DNA of 64,000 bases from Paramecium octaurelia (taxonomy: Eukaryota; Ciliophora; Oligohymenophorea; Peniculida; Parameciidae), in the NCBI GenBank assembly GCA_905182995.1, contig CAJJDP010000140.1, positions 1 through 64,000 of the forward strand, written 5' to 3'. The position numbers were made by a program, and so were the translations under genes. Numbering within the stretch: the stretch's first letter is position 1; every line of letters starts with the position of its first letter. Positions 35,871-48,500 of the stretch are shown here, piece by piece. The notes below the pieces were generated by a model. It was not told where the DNA came from, ran no database searches, and saw nothing but the letters and a program-made list of their open reading frames with translations.

Positions 35871-38682
35871 ATGAGTAATCCCAATATACAAATAGAGAGT
35901 TCACCGAAAATTGTTAACCTTGCCAATTTTGAGAAATTCTGTGGTGTAAATGATTATAACGTAGAACTATACTTGCTACTGCTTTCATTCAGTAATCTAG
36001 CCTATTATTTATATAATCATACTTACTCAGTATTTACGCTTGTCAAATTCATATTAACTTCGAGTCTAACCATAATTATCATAGCTACATAAAAAAAACT
36101 TAATCCCATGATTGCAAGACTTATTAAATTTGTTTGCGACGTAGTTTCCATTACTCAATTAATATCGAGTGACGAATATAGTAGTCTAGCGATACTCTCA
36201 TTGATTTTCGATAAGGGAATTTGGGTTTAAAGACAAGAGAATTACCAATATTTATTGAATTATCTAATACTCAAGATTTTAGGTTTAATATTTATCTCAG
36301 TTTATTGGAACAATTGGGTGTTCATCATAATTATATGCAATACTATCGTGCTTGAGATTTATAATATAATAATCTAGTATGTTTAGAAAGGTCAAAGATC
36401 AAAATATAAATTAAGTAATAAAAAAGATAAAAAATCTGTTGAGAGTCAGAAAATAATAACTGATAATAAAAATTTAGTAGACAATCAAATCTAGATTGAT
36501 ATCCTAAGCAGCAACAATGGCGACATTGAAAACCTCATTAAAAATGAAGATCTCTGGATAAAAAGAATGCATGCCATCCCCATCTCAATTATAATTCTCA
36601 ATAAAAAATCTTTGGGAATTAAATTCAAAAACGAGACTGCCAAGAAAAATTTCAATACTTTATGCTACGATGATAACCAAATTAATGATTTGATAATGAA
36701 TAAATTGGAGTTCACAATTTTGGAAGACAGTTTAGAAATGCTTAAAAATTCAAGTAGCCATATTGCAAGAAAACAATTCTTCAATAGACCTGTTAACTAA
36801 TCAGGTTCCAGCTTATTCGATATGGAGACTCTAAAAAAACTATCGCTTAGACAGATTCTACTAAATTTCATAGGAGGAGTCTATTACAATCTCATTTAAC
36901 CTTGCACAAATTCTATAAATTTGTATTGCCATCAAGTGTTGGATTCTTAATAGTTTTAAATGAATGGCACTATCTTCTGGAGTAATGAGGATGATGAATT
37001 AACAATAATCTTGTCAGACATATCTAAATAAATGCAATTGTAATAATTCATTGTAAAAGATGAGTTTTAAAAAAAAGTATATTAACTAATTATTTTTAGG
37101 TTATAGAATCACTCTCACATGAACTCAAGACTCCTTTAAATAGTTCTATAAATTTCATTAAATCTGCCATAGCAAATGAATAACTACCCTAATAAATTAA
37201 GAAATAATGTTTGGAGCCTGCATCAATCGCCTTATAGTTACAATCGTATATCATCAATGATGTCATAGACTTTTCATAGTTCTACAATAATACCTTAGAT
37301 GTTTGTGTAAGGGAATTTTAGATCAAAGATGTTATCAATGAAATTACAAGCATTTTTAATCTATAATTCTAAGAAAAAGGTTTGAATTTTGTGATAGATC
37401 TAACTAAGAACACGTAAACTTCTATGGCAACCGATTACAATAGACTAATGCAAATCTTAGTAAATGTTCTTTAAAATTCCTTAAAATACACATATCATGG
37501 AGGAGCTATTCTAAAAATTAAAAACTTAGAGGATGGAGCAATATAATTTTCAGTTTCTGATACAGGAATAGGAATCAAATAAGATATTACTAAGAAGTTG
37601 AATACCTACGTGAATTAAGTGGATAATTTAAGACATTTTTCAAAGCTAAAATCTTGGGATGGTATTGGATTGCTGATTTCAAGCATTTTATTGCATTAAC
37701 TGAATCCACAATTATCAGAAACATTTTAGATAAAATCCAAATAACAAAAAGGCACTAAGTTCAAATTTAAAATTAAATAAATTTTAATTGATGAAATAAG
37801 TGAAAACATTGATGATTTACTAAAAAAGAAATCAGTTAGAATTAAAAGAGCATCGAATGACAATTATTAAAATAGTCTTGTAGGAACAGTTATCCTGGTC
37901 AATGAAAATCTATTATCCTCCTAAAATTTAGGATTAAATGGTATGCAAAAGGGTTCAATTAATAAATTACTTAAGGGAACTTGTGAATACGATCAAGAAT
38001 CTGTGGAATCACCGAATTAATAATTAAATCTATCTAATCAGTACATATAATTGAAGAATTAGCAGCATAATTTCATCATTAATATAATAGAGAACAAAAA
38101 GCAGAGTGTGTCTTTTGATGTGCAATCAATGAAATCATCCTCAATGAAGTAAGTCTAATATAGTTAATAATTAGATCAAAAATACTAAGTTTTACAAAGT
38201 TGAAAATGATGGAAAGGTAAAACCACGATGCTGCCTTAAATAAATTTAAGAAGAAACTGAAATGTAAGTGCAGAAGGATAATGTCAGTAGATGATGAAAT
38301 TTTTAATTAAAACTCAATCAAATTATTGATCGAGAGATTCGGCTTTGAAGTGATCATTGTAATTATGAATACATTATTTAAGGCGTACAATGGTCAAGAG
38401 GCAATTACTAAAATACAGCAACTACAAAAATGCTCTAAGGAATGTGAACTTTTGAATTTAATTTTGATGGATTACTCAATGCCAATAATGGGTGGTATTG
38501 AATGTACTATTTAATTGAATAGAATGATGTAAGAGAAGATAATCCCAAAAATCAATATTATAGGATTGACTGCATTTACTAGTAAATTAGACATCGAAAG
38601 TTGTCTAGAAGCTGGGATGGTAGAAGTACTTTTTAAACCTTTAAAGCTCAACGATTTCTGTGAGTTACTAACAATATTATGA
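35871..38682 (+). CDS. Hybrid histidine kinase 2
   Basis: ATG 35871. Residues 20-180 hold several hydrophobic segments (LYLLLLSFSNLAYYLY, ILTSSLTIIIIAT, ILKILGLIFISVYW), so it is a membrane sensor. A linker of about 200 residues follows. The kinase core has the H-box IESLSHELKTPLNSSINF, N-box LMQILVNVLQNSLKYTY, G1 VSDTGIGIKQD and G2 WDGIGLLISS. The receiver has IMSVDDEIFNQNS, LILMDYSMPIMGGIE (acceptor Asp), IIGLTAFTS and VLFKPLKLND. Introns are 37077-37099, directly before the H-box, and 38149-38174, between kinase and receiver. 920 residues. It is close in sequence and layout to the kinase at 38735-41512 on the other strand, 52 bp away tail to tail. The ligand is unknown. Confidence 0.9.
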
Positions 38683-38689
38683 TTATTCT

Positions 38690-38692
<3 letters not shown>

Positions 38693-38720
<28 letters not shown>
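38693..38720. repeat. (TA)14 microsatellite
   Basis: Fourteen TA units lie in the 52-bp gap between the stop codons of the two convergent histidine kinases. Probably a simple-sequence tract; it could vary in length between strains. Confidence 0.9.
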
Positions 38721-38724
<4 letters not shown>

Positions 38725-38734
38725 GTATTTCTAA

Positions 38735-41512
38735 TCAAAGAGATGCTAAGACATCTTTTAACTCTTAAATTTTTAAAGGTTTTGATAGCACATCACTCAT
38801 TCCTGCTATTAAGCAATTTTTAATATCCTACTGACCTGTAAAGGCAGTCAAACCAATTATTGGGATTTCAGGGATGATACCATCCAACATGAGTTTCTTT
38901 AATTCCTTAGTTGTGGCTATGCCATCTTTTCGTGGCATCAAATAATCCATTAATATGATGGTTAGAAGATTACACCCCAAACTACAAGGTTTAAGATTCA
39001 AAATTAGATTTATGGCTTCATCCCCACTAAATGCCAATTTGACATCAAATCCAACTTATTAAAGGAGTCTCTCAACTGATTTTTAATTAAAGATTTCATC
39101 ATCCACTGACAAAATGACCTTACAATTGCATTTATTTAATTTGGTAGCCAAAGTCTTGAAGATGTCTTCTCTATGTTATGTTTCCATCTTCCTAAATTGA
39201 TTTAGACTGAACATTTGTGATTTTTGAGATTTTTGGGATTAATATTAGGGGTTAATATTCTTAATCTGAATCTTTTGACTTGATTTGATGTCTGTAATTA
39301 AAACAGGATGGATTTGGACCAATTAGGAGATATTAGCATCAGGAGTGCAAAATTAGATTTTAGGACTCTTAGACAATTCCGAAAAATCATCCAAAGTGTT
39401 TGAACCAGAATTCTGATATTTCTCACTCCTTCTCATGTGTTAATTCACTTAGGCGATGTCTTAGGCTAGAAAGATTGTTCCATTCATAGGCAATATCTAA
39501 CTAAGAGAATTAGATTAGAATGATTTCTTAACACTTTAGGACTGTCTCAGTGTATTCTTAGCACTCAAAGACTGTTTGATTGTATTCTGCTTCGAACTGT
39601 AATTGAAATTCAAAATATAGAACTTAATCTTGGTCCCCTTATTGAATCCAGTCGATTCGATTTGAATTGATTTTAATGATGGAGGACACAGACTCTAATG
39701 TAACAAGGCAACGATCAATAAGCCAAATCCCTTCCAAGCCTTAAAGGTTTGAAAATCCTTGCTTTCCTCAACGTACTTCAGAGTTATTCTAACTTATTCT
39801 AACACATTGGGAGCTATTCCCACTCCTGAATCCTGAATCACTATTTTCAGTATATCATTGGAGACACTACTAAATTTAAGTTGAATTACTCCACTGGAAG
39901 TGTATTTGAGTGAATTTTACAGAAGGTTGACTAAGATTTGGGTGAGTCTTGTTTGATCAGTACTAATATATTGAAGCGAGTTCTTTTGCAAATCTAAATT
40001 GAAAGCAATCTTCTTCATATCAAATTATATGCTGAATAGGGATGTCAGTTCACTTAGGAAATCTTGTAAGGGGAACTCAGTTACGTAGAGTTCCAATTGA
40101 TTTGCATTGTAATGTTAATAATCTATGATGTCGTTGATTAAGTAGGATTGTAGTTTTAAAGAATTGACTGCTGGTTCAAGTGTTTGAAGTTTCAATTTAT
40201 CATCTATGGTGCCATCGGATATTGAAGCTTCCAAGAAGTTGATGGCACTATTTAATGGGGTTCGTAATTCATGTGAAAATGATTCTATAATCTCGAATAT
40301 TTTTATATAATTTACTTTGCTTTTAAATTCTTCCTTGACTATGAATTACTGAATTTCGTTTTGTTTTGTCGTGTCATTAATGGTCACAAAAAATTCATCA
40401 TCTTTATCAGACAAAATAATTTTAGCCTCCAATTAATATTTGGCACCAGACAATTCTGTTTACTGACAAAATAACTCAATAACGTCTTTTTATATATTGT
40501 ACATTTCGCTTTTGATTGAAGTCAGAATTTCAATAAGAGTTCTCTTTTGCATCAAATCATAAGTATTCAATTGAGTCATGCAAGATTTCTGAGGCAGAAG
40601 ATTGTATGAATTAGATCTTTTTTATTTTAGTTTAATTATATTTGTAGATGACAACTGTACGAATTCCTAATGATCTGATAACAATGAGAAATGCAATTTG
40701 TTTAATATGAGATCCTCCAACTCTTCTTCATTGATAAAACTATCACAAAACTATTTGAATAACGTCTGATTTTTATATGTAATTTTTAGAGTCTCCTTGG
40801 AAATTAATAGGATCGATAATGGTATTATGTAGAATCGTTTCTTCCAGATGTCTTCCCTTTACGTGTTGTCTCCTCCTCTTGCACTCTGCACTACTTATTC
40901 GTACTCAATTGGGATTTTGTAATTAATTAATGCTTGATTCTCTTCTTTTTTCGTAAAGATGATACGATTTCTATAGATCTCCAAAGCCATCAAACACAAA
41001 TTTATAGTTATCGCTAATGGCAATTTATAAAAAATGCAAATTAAACTTACACCTATGATCTTTATTAAAATTTGCTCAAAGAGTTTTAATTTGATTGCAA
41101 CTTTGTTGTTGTATGTAATGGAATCGTATGCGAAAGGTATCATGACGATCAAATAGACTTGGTCGTTTAGGCAGATGGTGGAGGTCTATAATATTTTAAT
41201 CAAACAAATCAAGCACAATAATAAATTTTACTGCATTTTCCTTGCGTAAACAAGGGAGATTATGAAAATAAGTATAAGGATTGTGATTCTGATCATGTTG
41301 AGAATTTTTGTCTCGTTGTTAAAAATTAGTACTATAATTTCAACCAAAATAGCCATGATCATATACATATAATATTCCCAAGCTATCGATATTTCATCCT
41401 AAATGTGCGCTTTTTTCATGGTTTTTGTCGTTCTCATTTCATCCACCTTCTCATTATGGTTGAATCTAACTTTAATGGATGGAGTATCAATGGAATTATT
41501 TATTGATCTCAT
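38735..41512 (-). CDS. Hybrid histidine kinase 3
   Basis: Minus-strand ATG at 41510-41512 (MRSINNSIDTPSIKVRFNHN). Hydrophobic segments in the first 200 residues (MAILVEIIVLIFN, ITILILIFIISLVYA, IIGVSLICIFYKLPLAITI) indicate a membrane sensor. H-box IESFSHELRTPLNSAINF, N-box LTQILVNLLQNSLKYTS, G1 VIQDSGVGIAPN, then a GFGLLIVALL-type G2, and a receiver with VILSVDDEIFNQKS, TIILMDYLMPRKDGIA, IIGLTAFTG and VLSKPLKIQE. A 24-base segment at plus 40292-40315 sits exactly where kinase 2 has an intron. It starts GTAA but ends GAG and contains no stop, so the product is 917 residues if spliced or 925 if kept. Probably a recent duplicate of kinase 2. Confidence 0.9.
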
Positions 41513-41621
41513 TTTTTTAAATATAAAATAAAATGAATATAAATAGACAAAATCTGACTATTCCTAATTGCATTTCTATACTAATTGTGTAAAAATTCAA
41601 AGAAATTTATATTTGCTAAAT

Positions 41622-42884
41622 ATGATTAGATTTCTAATCCTAATTTTTCACTTTTAATCTATTTTTACTCTCCAAATTTTGGAAATCGATGTCAGACAAG
41701 GCCAGACGAAATTCAATCTGACCCAAAAAAGGTTGAATTCAACCTTCCAATTAAAAATATTAAAAGAGGAATCATCCAAATACCTGTTAATTGAACTATT
41801 TGTCACACATCGTTCCAGATCATCTCCAAACTTGTTGTTATTACAATCCTATGGACAAGCTCCCTTCTACGATTTACAATCACCCAAAAAAAGAATACTT
41901 TGCGATCACTATGATATAAATGGGTATATGCATATGAGATATTAAGTAGACAATAATAATCAAAAAAATATCACTATTTACAATTAAACTTAGATTAGCA
42001 CAGTGACTCAGAATCCTATTTGACAATATTAACCAACAAAACGTAGAATTACGAGTTAGTTTTTACAGCGTCACACATCATGTAATGTCCTAATAATTGT
42101 ACCCGAAATGGGTAATGCATAGTAAGTTTTAATACTATAACGCAAGAATGGCACATGCCGATGCAATTAAGGATTCTTAGATGAGGACTGCTCTCAATCA
42201 GCTCAACAGTTTTTACCATTTACAATTTAGAACATTTCGATATTAGCTTAATAATATATTTATACAACTTTCAATGCCTCTTCTAATTATAGTCTGAGCC
42301 TTGCTTTTGAAACAGAAAACACTATTAAATCCAAAATCAAAATACAAATGCTGGTTTCGTAAAGATATAACCTACCCTGCGATATCAACAATAGCTATAA
42401 TCACACTCTTTGGGATTCCAAAAGAGTTGACATAAGACTATTGCAAGAACCTCAATTGGAGACTACTTTAGGTTAGCAGCCTCCTCAAAATCTATTGATC
42501 ATCAAATTACAATCCGAAGAAGAAATTAATTTCAAATTGTCAATAGACTTTTAAATACACTACCTCTAAGATGAGGAGGAGATGGCTACGATCATATTGG
42601 TAGTTACTTTTATATTCATTCTAATTGTGGCTATGATGTTCATATATTGGTATTGTTTAAGGAGAAGAAACCGGAATTCTTTAACTTCCGACTCATACCA
42701 GACTCCCTCCTTAGAGGATATGCAACTCATTCATTAATGTTCTATTTGTCTAGTAGATTTCACTCAAGAAACATAACTACAATGTGTTAAGACAGATTGC
42801 CAACATATTTTTCATAAGGAATGCTTGAGTAAATGGCAAGGACATCAGGTTACCTGTCCAATGTGCAGAAAACCACTCATATGA
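41622..42884 (+). CDS. Signal peptide-EGF-TM-RING-H2 protein, putative membrane E3 ligase
   Basis: ATG 41622 gives a signal peptide (MIRFLILIFHFQSIFTLQ). A luminal or extracellular region of about 300 residues contains one EGF-like module, CPNNCTRNGQC then NGTCRCNQGFLDEDC, assembled only when the 25-base intron 42122-42146 (AAG end) is removed. The first intron is 41924-41949. A transmembrane helix follows (ILVVTFIFILIVAMMFIYW) and a cytosolic RING-H2 closes the protein: CSICLVDF, CVKTDCQHIFHKECLSKW, CPMCRKPL. RING-H2 domains recruit E2 enzymes, so a membrane-bound ubiquitin ligase of endosome, vacuole or surface is likely. The layout resembles PA-TM-RING (Goliath/RNF13) proteins, but with EGF in place of a clear PA domain. 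403 residues. Confidence 0.85.
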
Positions 42885-43019
42885 TCTACTTTAATTTTTG
42901 GATATATTATTAGACAACAAAAGTATTATTATCAAAATGAGGTCGAGTCTCGAAATTGCTTTTATTTAGGATAAATCAATATATAATGTGTATTATAATT
43001 AAAATATATTATTCACAAG

Positions 43020-43920
43020 ATGGCTACTCGTTCATTGGTCCCAACCTTTATTATGAAAACATTCGAAATGCTCGAAGTAAATCTCCAGTTAAGAATTAGG
43101 ATCAATCCATATCTCATATTGTCTCTTGGACTGAAGAAGGATTAAGTTTTGTAGTGAAAAGCCAAAAGCTATTATAATAATAGGTTCTACCACAATATTT
43201 CAAACACAGGAATTACTCTAGTTTTCTAAGGTAAACTTCAAGAGTGATTTTGCTAGACAATTGAATTTGTATAATTTTAAAAAGAGTAAACACTAAGACG
43301 GACAAGAGTTTAAACACAAGTGCTTTAGAAAGGGAGTTAAGTAATACATTCGAGTAACCTATCAATAGACAGATGTTGTAATTTATAAAAAGAAGAAACA
43401 ATGATGATGGGAATTAAGAATCTGTTAATCCTAATTAACCATGTACTTCATATTGTGTTACGTAGCTGCTAAATTGAAGGAGGAGTAAAACATCTTAAGA
43501 GTGTGCGCATCTGATATCAAAGACACAAATACAAGATTAGACGAGGACATGCAAATATTGAAATAAAAGAGTGGTGTGCTTTTGGAAGAAATGTGGAATC
43601 TCAAAAAGGTTAAAACTCTCTATATCCTAGTTATTGCATAGTCAGTTCGACTAAGTGAACCACAAATTGGAGAGGATTGACATCATTATAGGGGCAATGT
43701 CTTAACACAAAAAATTCAAAAGTAACTCATTATTATTATAATCTAAGATATCTCCTAATATTTCACTACTAAATTCTTATAGAATGAACTGCACACTCTG
43801 GAAACCAACTTAAATCAACCACTCTTTGAATCACCAAAATAAGAAGTCGATGATTAGGAATAAATCAAGGCATTATTTGAGGAATTGCAAAACCTCAGCA
43901 AACCAATTTAATTTGATTGA
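43020..43920 (+). CDS. Heat shock factor (HSF) transcription factor
   Basis: HSFs bind nGAAn repeats and drive stress genes. The DNA-binding domain is plain: VPTFIMKTFEMLE, ISHIVSWTEEGLSFVV, LPQYFKHRNYSSFLRQLNLY (recognition helix), NFKKSKHQDGQEFKH and FRKG, ending with an IKRR motif. A heptad-rich oligomerisation part follows (DEDMQILKQKSGVLLEEMWN, FDQVNHKLERIDIIIGAMSQ). Six introns: 43077-43099, 43231-43256, 43354-43372 (19 bases, CAG end), 43443-43465, 43609-43630 (GTTAAA donor) and 43722-43747 (AAG end). They give 253 residues with exact frame. It is short for an HSF; the acidic tail after the coil is only about 50 residues, so activation may be weak or need partners (inference). Confidence 0.92.
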
Positions 43921-44120
43921 GCATTTTTGTTCAATTTATATAGATTTTCATCTAAAATTAAATAACTTTGTAAAATAATTTTTGATATTATACACTCATT
44001 GAATTTAGTTTCTAGATTATGAGCTTCTTTAGTGAGTACTTAAAATTCACCATCATTTTGAATTACAATAATATCAATTAATTATTATTAAGAATTGATA
44101 ATTTTATAATAACTAGAATA

Positions 44121-45523
44121 ATGTAAATAAATAAAACGTGGGTAGTAATTGCATGTTTATCATTTAATATAGGGTCTATTTCATATGCATTTGTTTCAAA
44201 TTCTATGAACAATGCCCTAAAAACTTTATATATAGTTTTTGAGATAAGTAAGGATGACTAAAGTTTTTTTGCGGGAGCTCTAACTAGCTCTGCATATGTT
44301 GGAGCCTTCTTTGGAGCAATCTTAACAACATTCATCAAGAAATATCATACAGGAATCCTGATGGCAGACGTCTGCTTGTTTGTGGGGAGTTCATTGTTGA
44401 TTTTTTCAGATATCTACACATTTTTCATTGGGAGAATAATAGCGGGAATAGGGTGTGGGATGTGCGCAGTTTGTTAGCCTGTGTTTATTAGACAATTTTC
44501 ACCGACACCTATGTACTCATCAATGGGTGGCATACTATCAACAGTATTTTCATTTGGGTACTTTTTGACGATGCTCTATGGGGTATGGTTTCCAACAACG
44601 GACGATATTACATCCCCTGATCAATTGAATCAATATTTTTGGAGAGTGTACTTTTTCGTTGGTGGAATTCCGAGTTTGATAAGGATCATTGTGATGAAAA
44701 CCATATACAATTTCTAGACTCCAATCTTTTACATACAGAACAATTAGGATGACAAAGCACTGGCAGTATTGAAAAAGATATATCAAAGTTCCAACTATTA
44801 AGAATTATTAGAAAACATACGGGAATAATCATAAACATAGAATAAACAAGTTAAATTGGGAGAGACGATCAGAAAATATAAGAAATAATTCCAATTTGGA
44901 TTATTCTTAATGTTCGTGTTCTAGTTTTGTGGATTCAACGCAGTAGTACAATATTCAACATAAATTTTTAATGATTCAAAATCCTAAAAGACTGCTTAGT
45001 TTTTATCCTTCTTGATTTCAGTACTTAAATGGATATTGTATAGTTTTGCTGGGACGGTTACTCTAAAGTATTATGGTAGGAGGAAACCTCTATTGGCAGG
45101 ACTTTCATTAATGTTCGTAGCCAATTTTGGGATCTTCATATTTTCTTATTTAAAGAATGATGACCTGCTAATTGTGTTCATCTTCGTATTTGTATTTGCC
45201 AATTTTAGTTCGACTGGCCCAATCGTACCTGTTTACATGCCTGAATTTGTTCCTTAGCAATTGATTTCATATTGCTACTATACTTTTTGGGGCTATTCGA
45301 TAATCATTCTATTGGTTTTTCCAATTGCCATGTACATTTGTGTGATTAATCAAGCAAAAATTTGGGGATGTAAAACTGTTTCTTGTTTTTCGCGGTCATC
45401 ACGTTGATAGGCGTGCTGATCTTTTATAAGTATGGAGTGGAGACGATGAACAAGACCAATTAGGAAATATATTAATTATTTAAAAAGAATGTCAGGGAGT
45501 CCCTGGTGTAAATGATTTAGTGA
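44121..45523 (+). CDS. MFS sugar-porter family transporter
   Basis: ATG 44121 (MQINKTWVVIACLSFNIGSI). About twelve hydrophobic helices are visible in two halves of six, with a central cytosolic loop rich in K and Q. Family signatures are loose: SSAYVGAFFGAI (second helix), FFIGRIIAGIGCGMCAVCQP matching the fourth-fifth helix RxxxGxGxG motif, FQFCGFNAVVQYSTQIF (helix 7), and YYGRRKPLLAG matching the GRR/K motif after helix 8. A 23-base AAG-ended intron, 45332-45354, restores helix 12 (CFLFFAVITLIGVLIFY) and the tail VETMNKTNQEIYQLF, the counterpart of the ETKGxxLEEI box. 459 residues. The substrate, a hexose or inositol, is not determinable. It faces the same way as HYDIN, only 35 bp upstream of it. 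Confidence 0.85.
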
Positions 45524-45558
45524 TACAAGAAAAAATATTTTATTAAATTAAATAACTG

Positions 45559-48500
45559 ATGATGCAGAAGAAGCTTACTTAGACAAATAGACAAGCTAAA
45601 ACTTAAGAATTTGTATTCCTCTCTCATAAACTAGACTCCATCCTAATTGATTTAGAAGCAATTATCAGGATAGATTTTTGAAGATGCACATCCAAAAATC
45701 AAAATCATTGAATTCTAGAATCTGGCTGACTTCTCCTCTCAACCAGTGAGTAGTGTCCCAATCGACGAACCCCTCTTTGATCCAATACCACCAATAATAC
45801 AATTCACAGACTATGAGGTACAAATTCCTCTTTGAAAGAACACAAGCCATTGCAAATTAAAGAGAAGATTTTCAAGTTGCGTAACAAAGATCGGGTAGCA
45901 AGAAGAGTTAAAATATACAAGCCAGACTCTCGTCTATTTTAAGTTGTGCCTCAAGGTACTAATGGAAAAGATGCAGGAACAGGAACCAAGGCATTTATTT
46001 TATTATTATCATCCTCTAGGTCGCACCAGGCATGGAAACCAACTTCATTATTCGTTTTTCTCCAGAGTCCAAATCAGATTATAATTACGATGTTATTGTT
46101 GAGACAGAAAGGGAGAAATTTGTTGTGCCAATAGTCGCTGTTGGCAAAAGAGCCATGATAGGTATGTTAATATTTGGATCCCATAGACTTTCCCGATTCT
46201 CTTGACTTTGGTAATTGTCCTGTCAAATACACCACCGAAAAACCAGTTATCATTAGAAATTTAGGAGAGAAGACCACCAAATGGTTTTTGAAACTCCCCT
46301 TGGGTTTTGATGCCGACAAGAGGGAAGGAGTCTTGGAATACGGCAAGAATGAGTAAATTGTCATCAAGTAATCATGTTCCATATTATTATTGCAGATTCT
46401 TTCCAACAGAGGCTAGATCCTACAAGAATAAGGCTATTCTATAGTACGATAATATGGAAGCCTATGTGCCCATCATTGGAGTGGCTCATAATGGCAATGT
46501 TTACCTCTCCAAAAGCCAGATCAATATGACTGAAGCCTTTATTGGTCTCCAATTACAATAGACATTATAGATTATCAACAAATCGAATGTGAAAGTAGAT
46601 TTTGAATGGAGAGCCTTTGCAACAGAAAAGGAGGAGTAGGAGAAGAAGAACAGGTTGAGAAACCAATTGGAAGAAGAGGAGGCTGAGGAGAGAATGCTTA
46701 TCAAAGAACTAGTGTCAAATGAAGGCGTGCATGAGGAATTGGAATTGGAAGAAGATGAAGACAGTGAGGAAGAAGAGAGGGATGAAAAAGCTATCATTTT
46801 GAAGAGACAGAAGAAAGCTGAATTACAATTGGCAAGGAAATATCGAAACATTCGTAAGGCTATAGAGGATGATCTGCTTCTATTCATTGATGATATATTC
46901 ACTATTGAACCCACTTAAGGACAGATTTGGCCGAATTCAGAGATGACAGTTACAGTAACCTTTGTGCCTAGAAGTGCATTTCTCTATTAGACTGTGGCCT
47001 ATTGCAATATCTCATGCTCAGAGGAAAGACTGCCATTGAATTTGTATGGACAAGGTATGGGTCCAAGGGCATTTTTAAGTGTGTATGAAGTGAATTTAGG
47101 AGATGTGTTTGTCAATGAAATTCATAAGACTGAGGTTGTCATAGAAAACAGAGGAGAAATAGAATGTAAATTTGAGTTGATGCCAAATGAAAGAGCATTT
47201 GGAAAGATGTTCAAATTTGATGTTGAAAGAGGAGTATTAGCAGTTGGTCAAAGAATGCCATTCACAATTACCTTCAAATCCAGCATCCCAGGTGAATTCA
47301 AAGAGACTTTTAGATGGAAATTAGAAGGATCTACAGATTAATTAACTATACTATTTATTGGCCATGTGATTGCTCCTACATTCAATTTCTAAGATGAGAA
47401 AATTCAATTTGGTACTGTCAGTTACTCATTTGAATAAACCAAGACTATAAAAATGACTAACACGTCTACAGTTGCATTTACATATGAACTCAAAATCCCT
47501 GGAGATGGTAAATTAGCTGAAAGGGAATTTGAAATTGAACCTAGGAGAAATACTATCCAGCCTAAGAATTTCGATGTAATTAAAGTGACCTTCATTCCAA
47601 AATAAATTAAGACTTATGAATAAGTTATGGTTGTAGACATAGAAGGTGTCGGACAAGATATGTTGTCGATACCAATTACTGCTGACTGTTAAGCTCCAAG
47701 AGTGGAATTGAGACCAAGTGATCGATTGAACTTCAACAAAGGAGATGATTAAAAAGTCTTCTTAAGGAATCCATGTAAATCAAGAGTGGATTTAATCAAT
47801 ACTTCTGAATTACCAGCCAAATTCGTTGTTCTACCTCAAAATGATGAGTATAAAGTATTAGCAGATTATACAGTGGAGCCATCCAGTGGCAAGATCAATG
47901 GTAATTCAACTATGTCTTTGGAAGTGACTTTGACTACAAAGAAATTATATGATATTACACTGCCATTGCAAATAAATATAGTAGGTACCAATAATGGACA
48001 GCCTCATGTGATAACAATTGTAGCATTTTCAGAAGGGCCAAAAGTGAAAACCTCTAAAACAGAATTGGATTTTGGAAATGTAGAAGTCTTAAAGGATTAT
48101 TCCTTGAAATTAACATTGACCAATGATAGTGATATTGAGGCTGATTTCCATGCCTTCACAAAGAATAAAGTCTCAATATTTAAACCCATTCAAAAACATG
48201 GAATCATAAAACCAAAGGAGAGTTGCGAAATTGAAGTGCTTTGTAGTGCTGATGATGCTGTGAAGGTTTCTGATGTCCTTCATTTTGTTATCAAGGAAGG
48301 TGACGATGTAGAGGTGCAATTAAAAGCAAAAGGGATTGGATCAACAATATTTTGTAAGGATGATTTATCCTCTGTGAATATGGGTGTCAATTATACTCAC
48401 AGGAAAGTAACAAAGGAGATCTTTGTTGAGAATAAAGGCAGGAAATAATAAAAATTACAATGGACTCAAAAGAAACCACAATAGAAGAAGGAAGAACAGG

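Noticed and set aside
38693..38720. TA tract as an origin or terminator
   Set aside because: It is a plain dinucleotide repeat between convergent genes; nothing specific supports a function.
46501..46914. 137-residue serine-rich minus-strand frame
   Set aside because: It is the antisense of the Glu-rich HYDIN linker; the plus-strand frame is fixed by homology on both sides.
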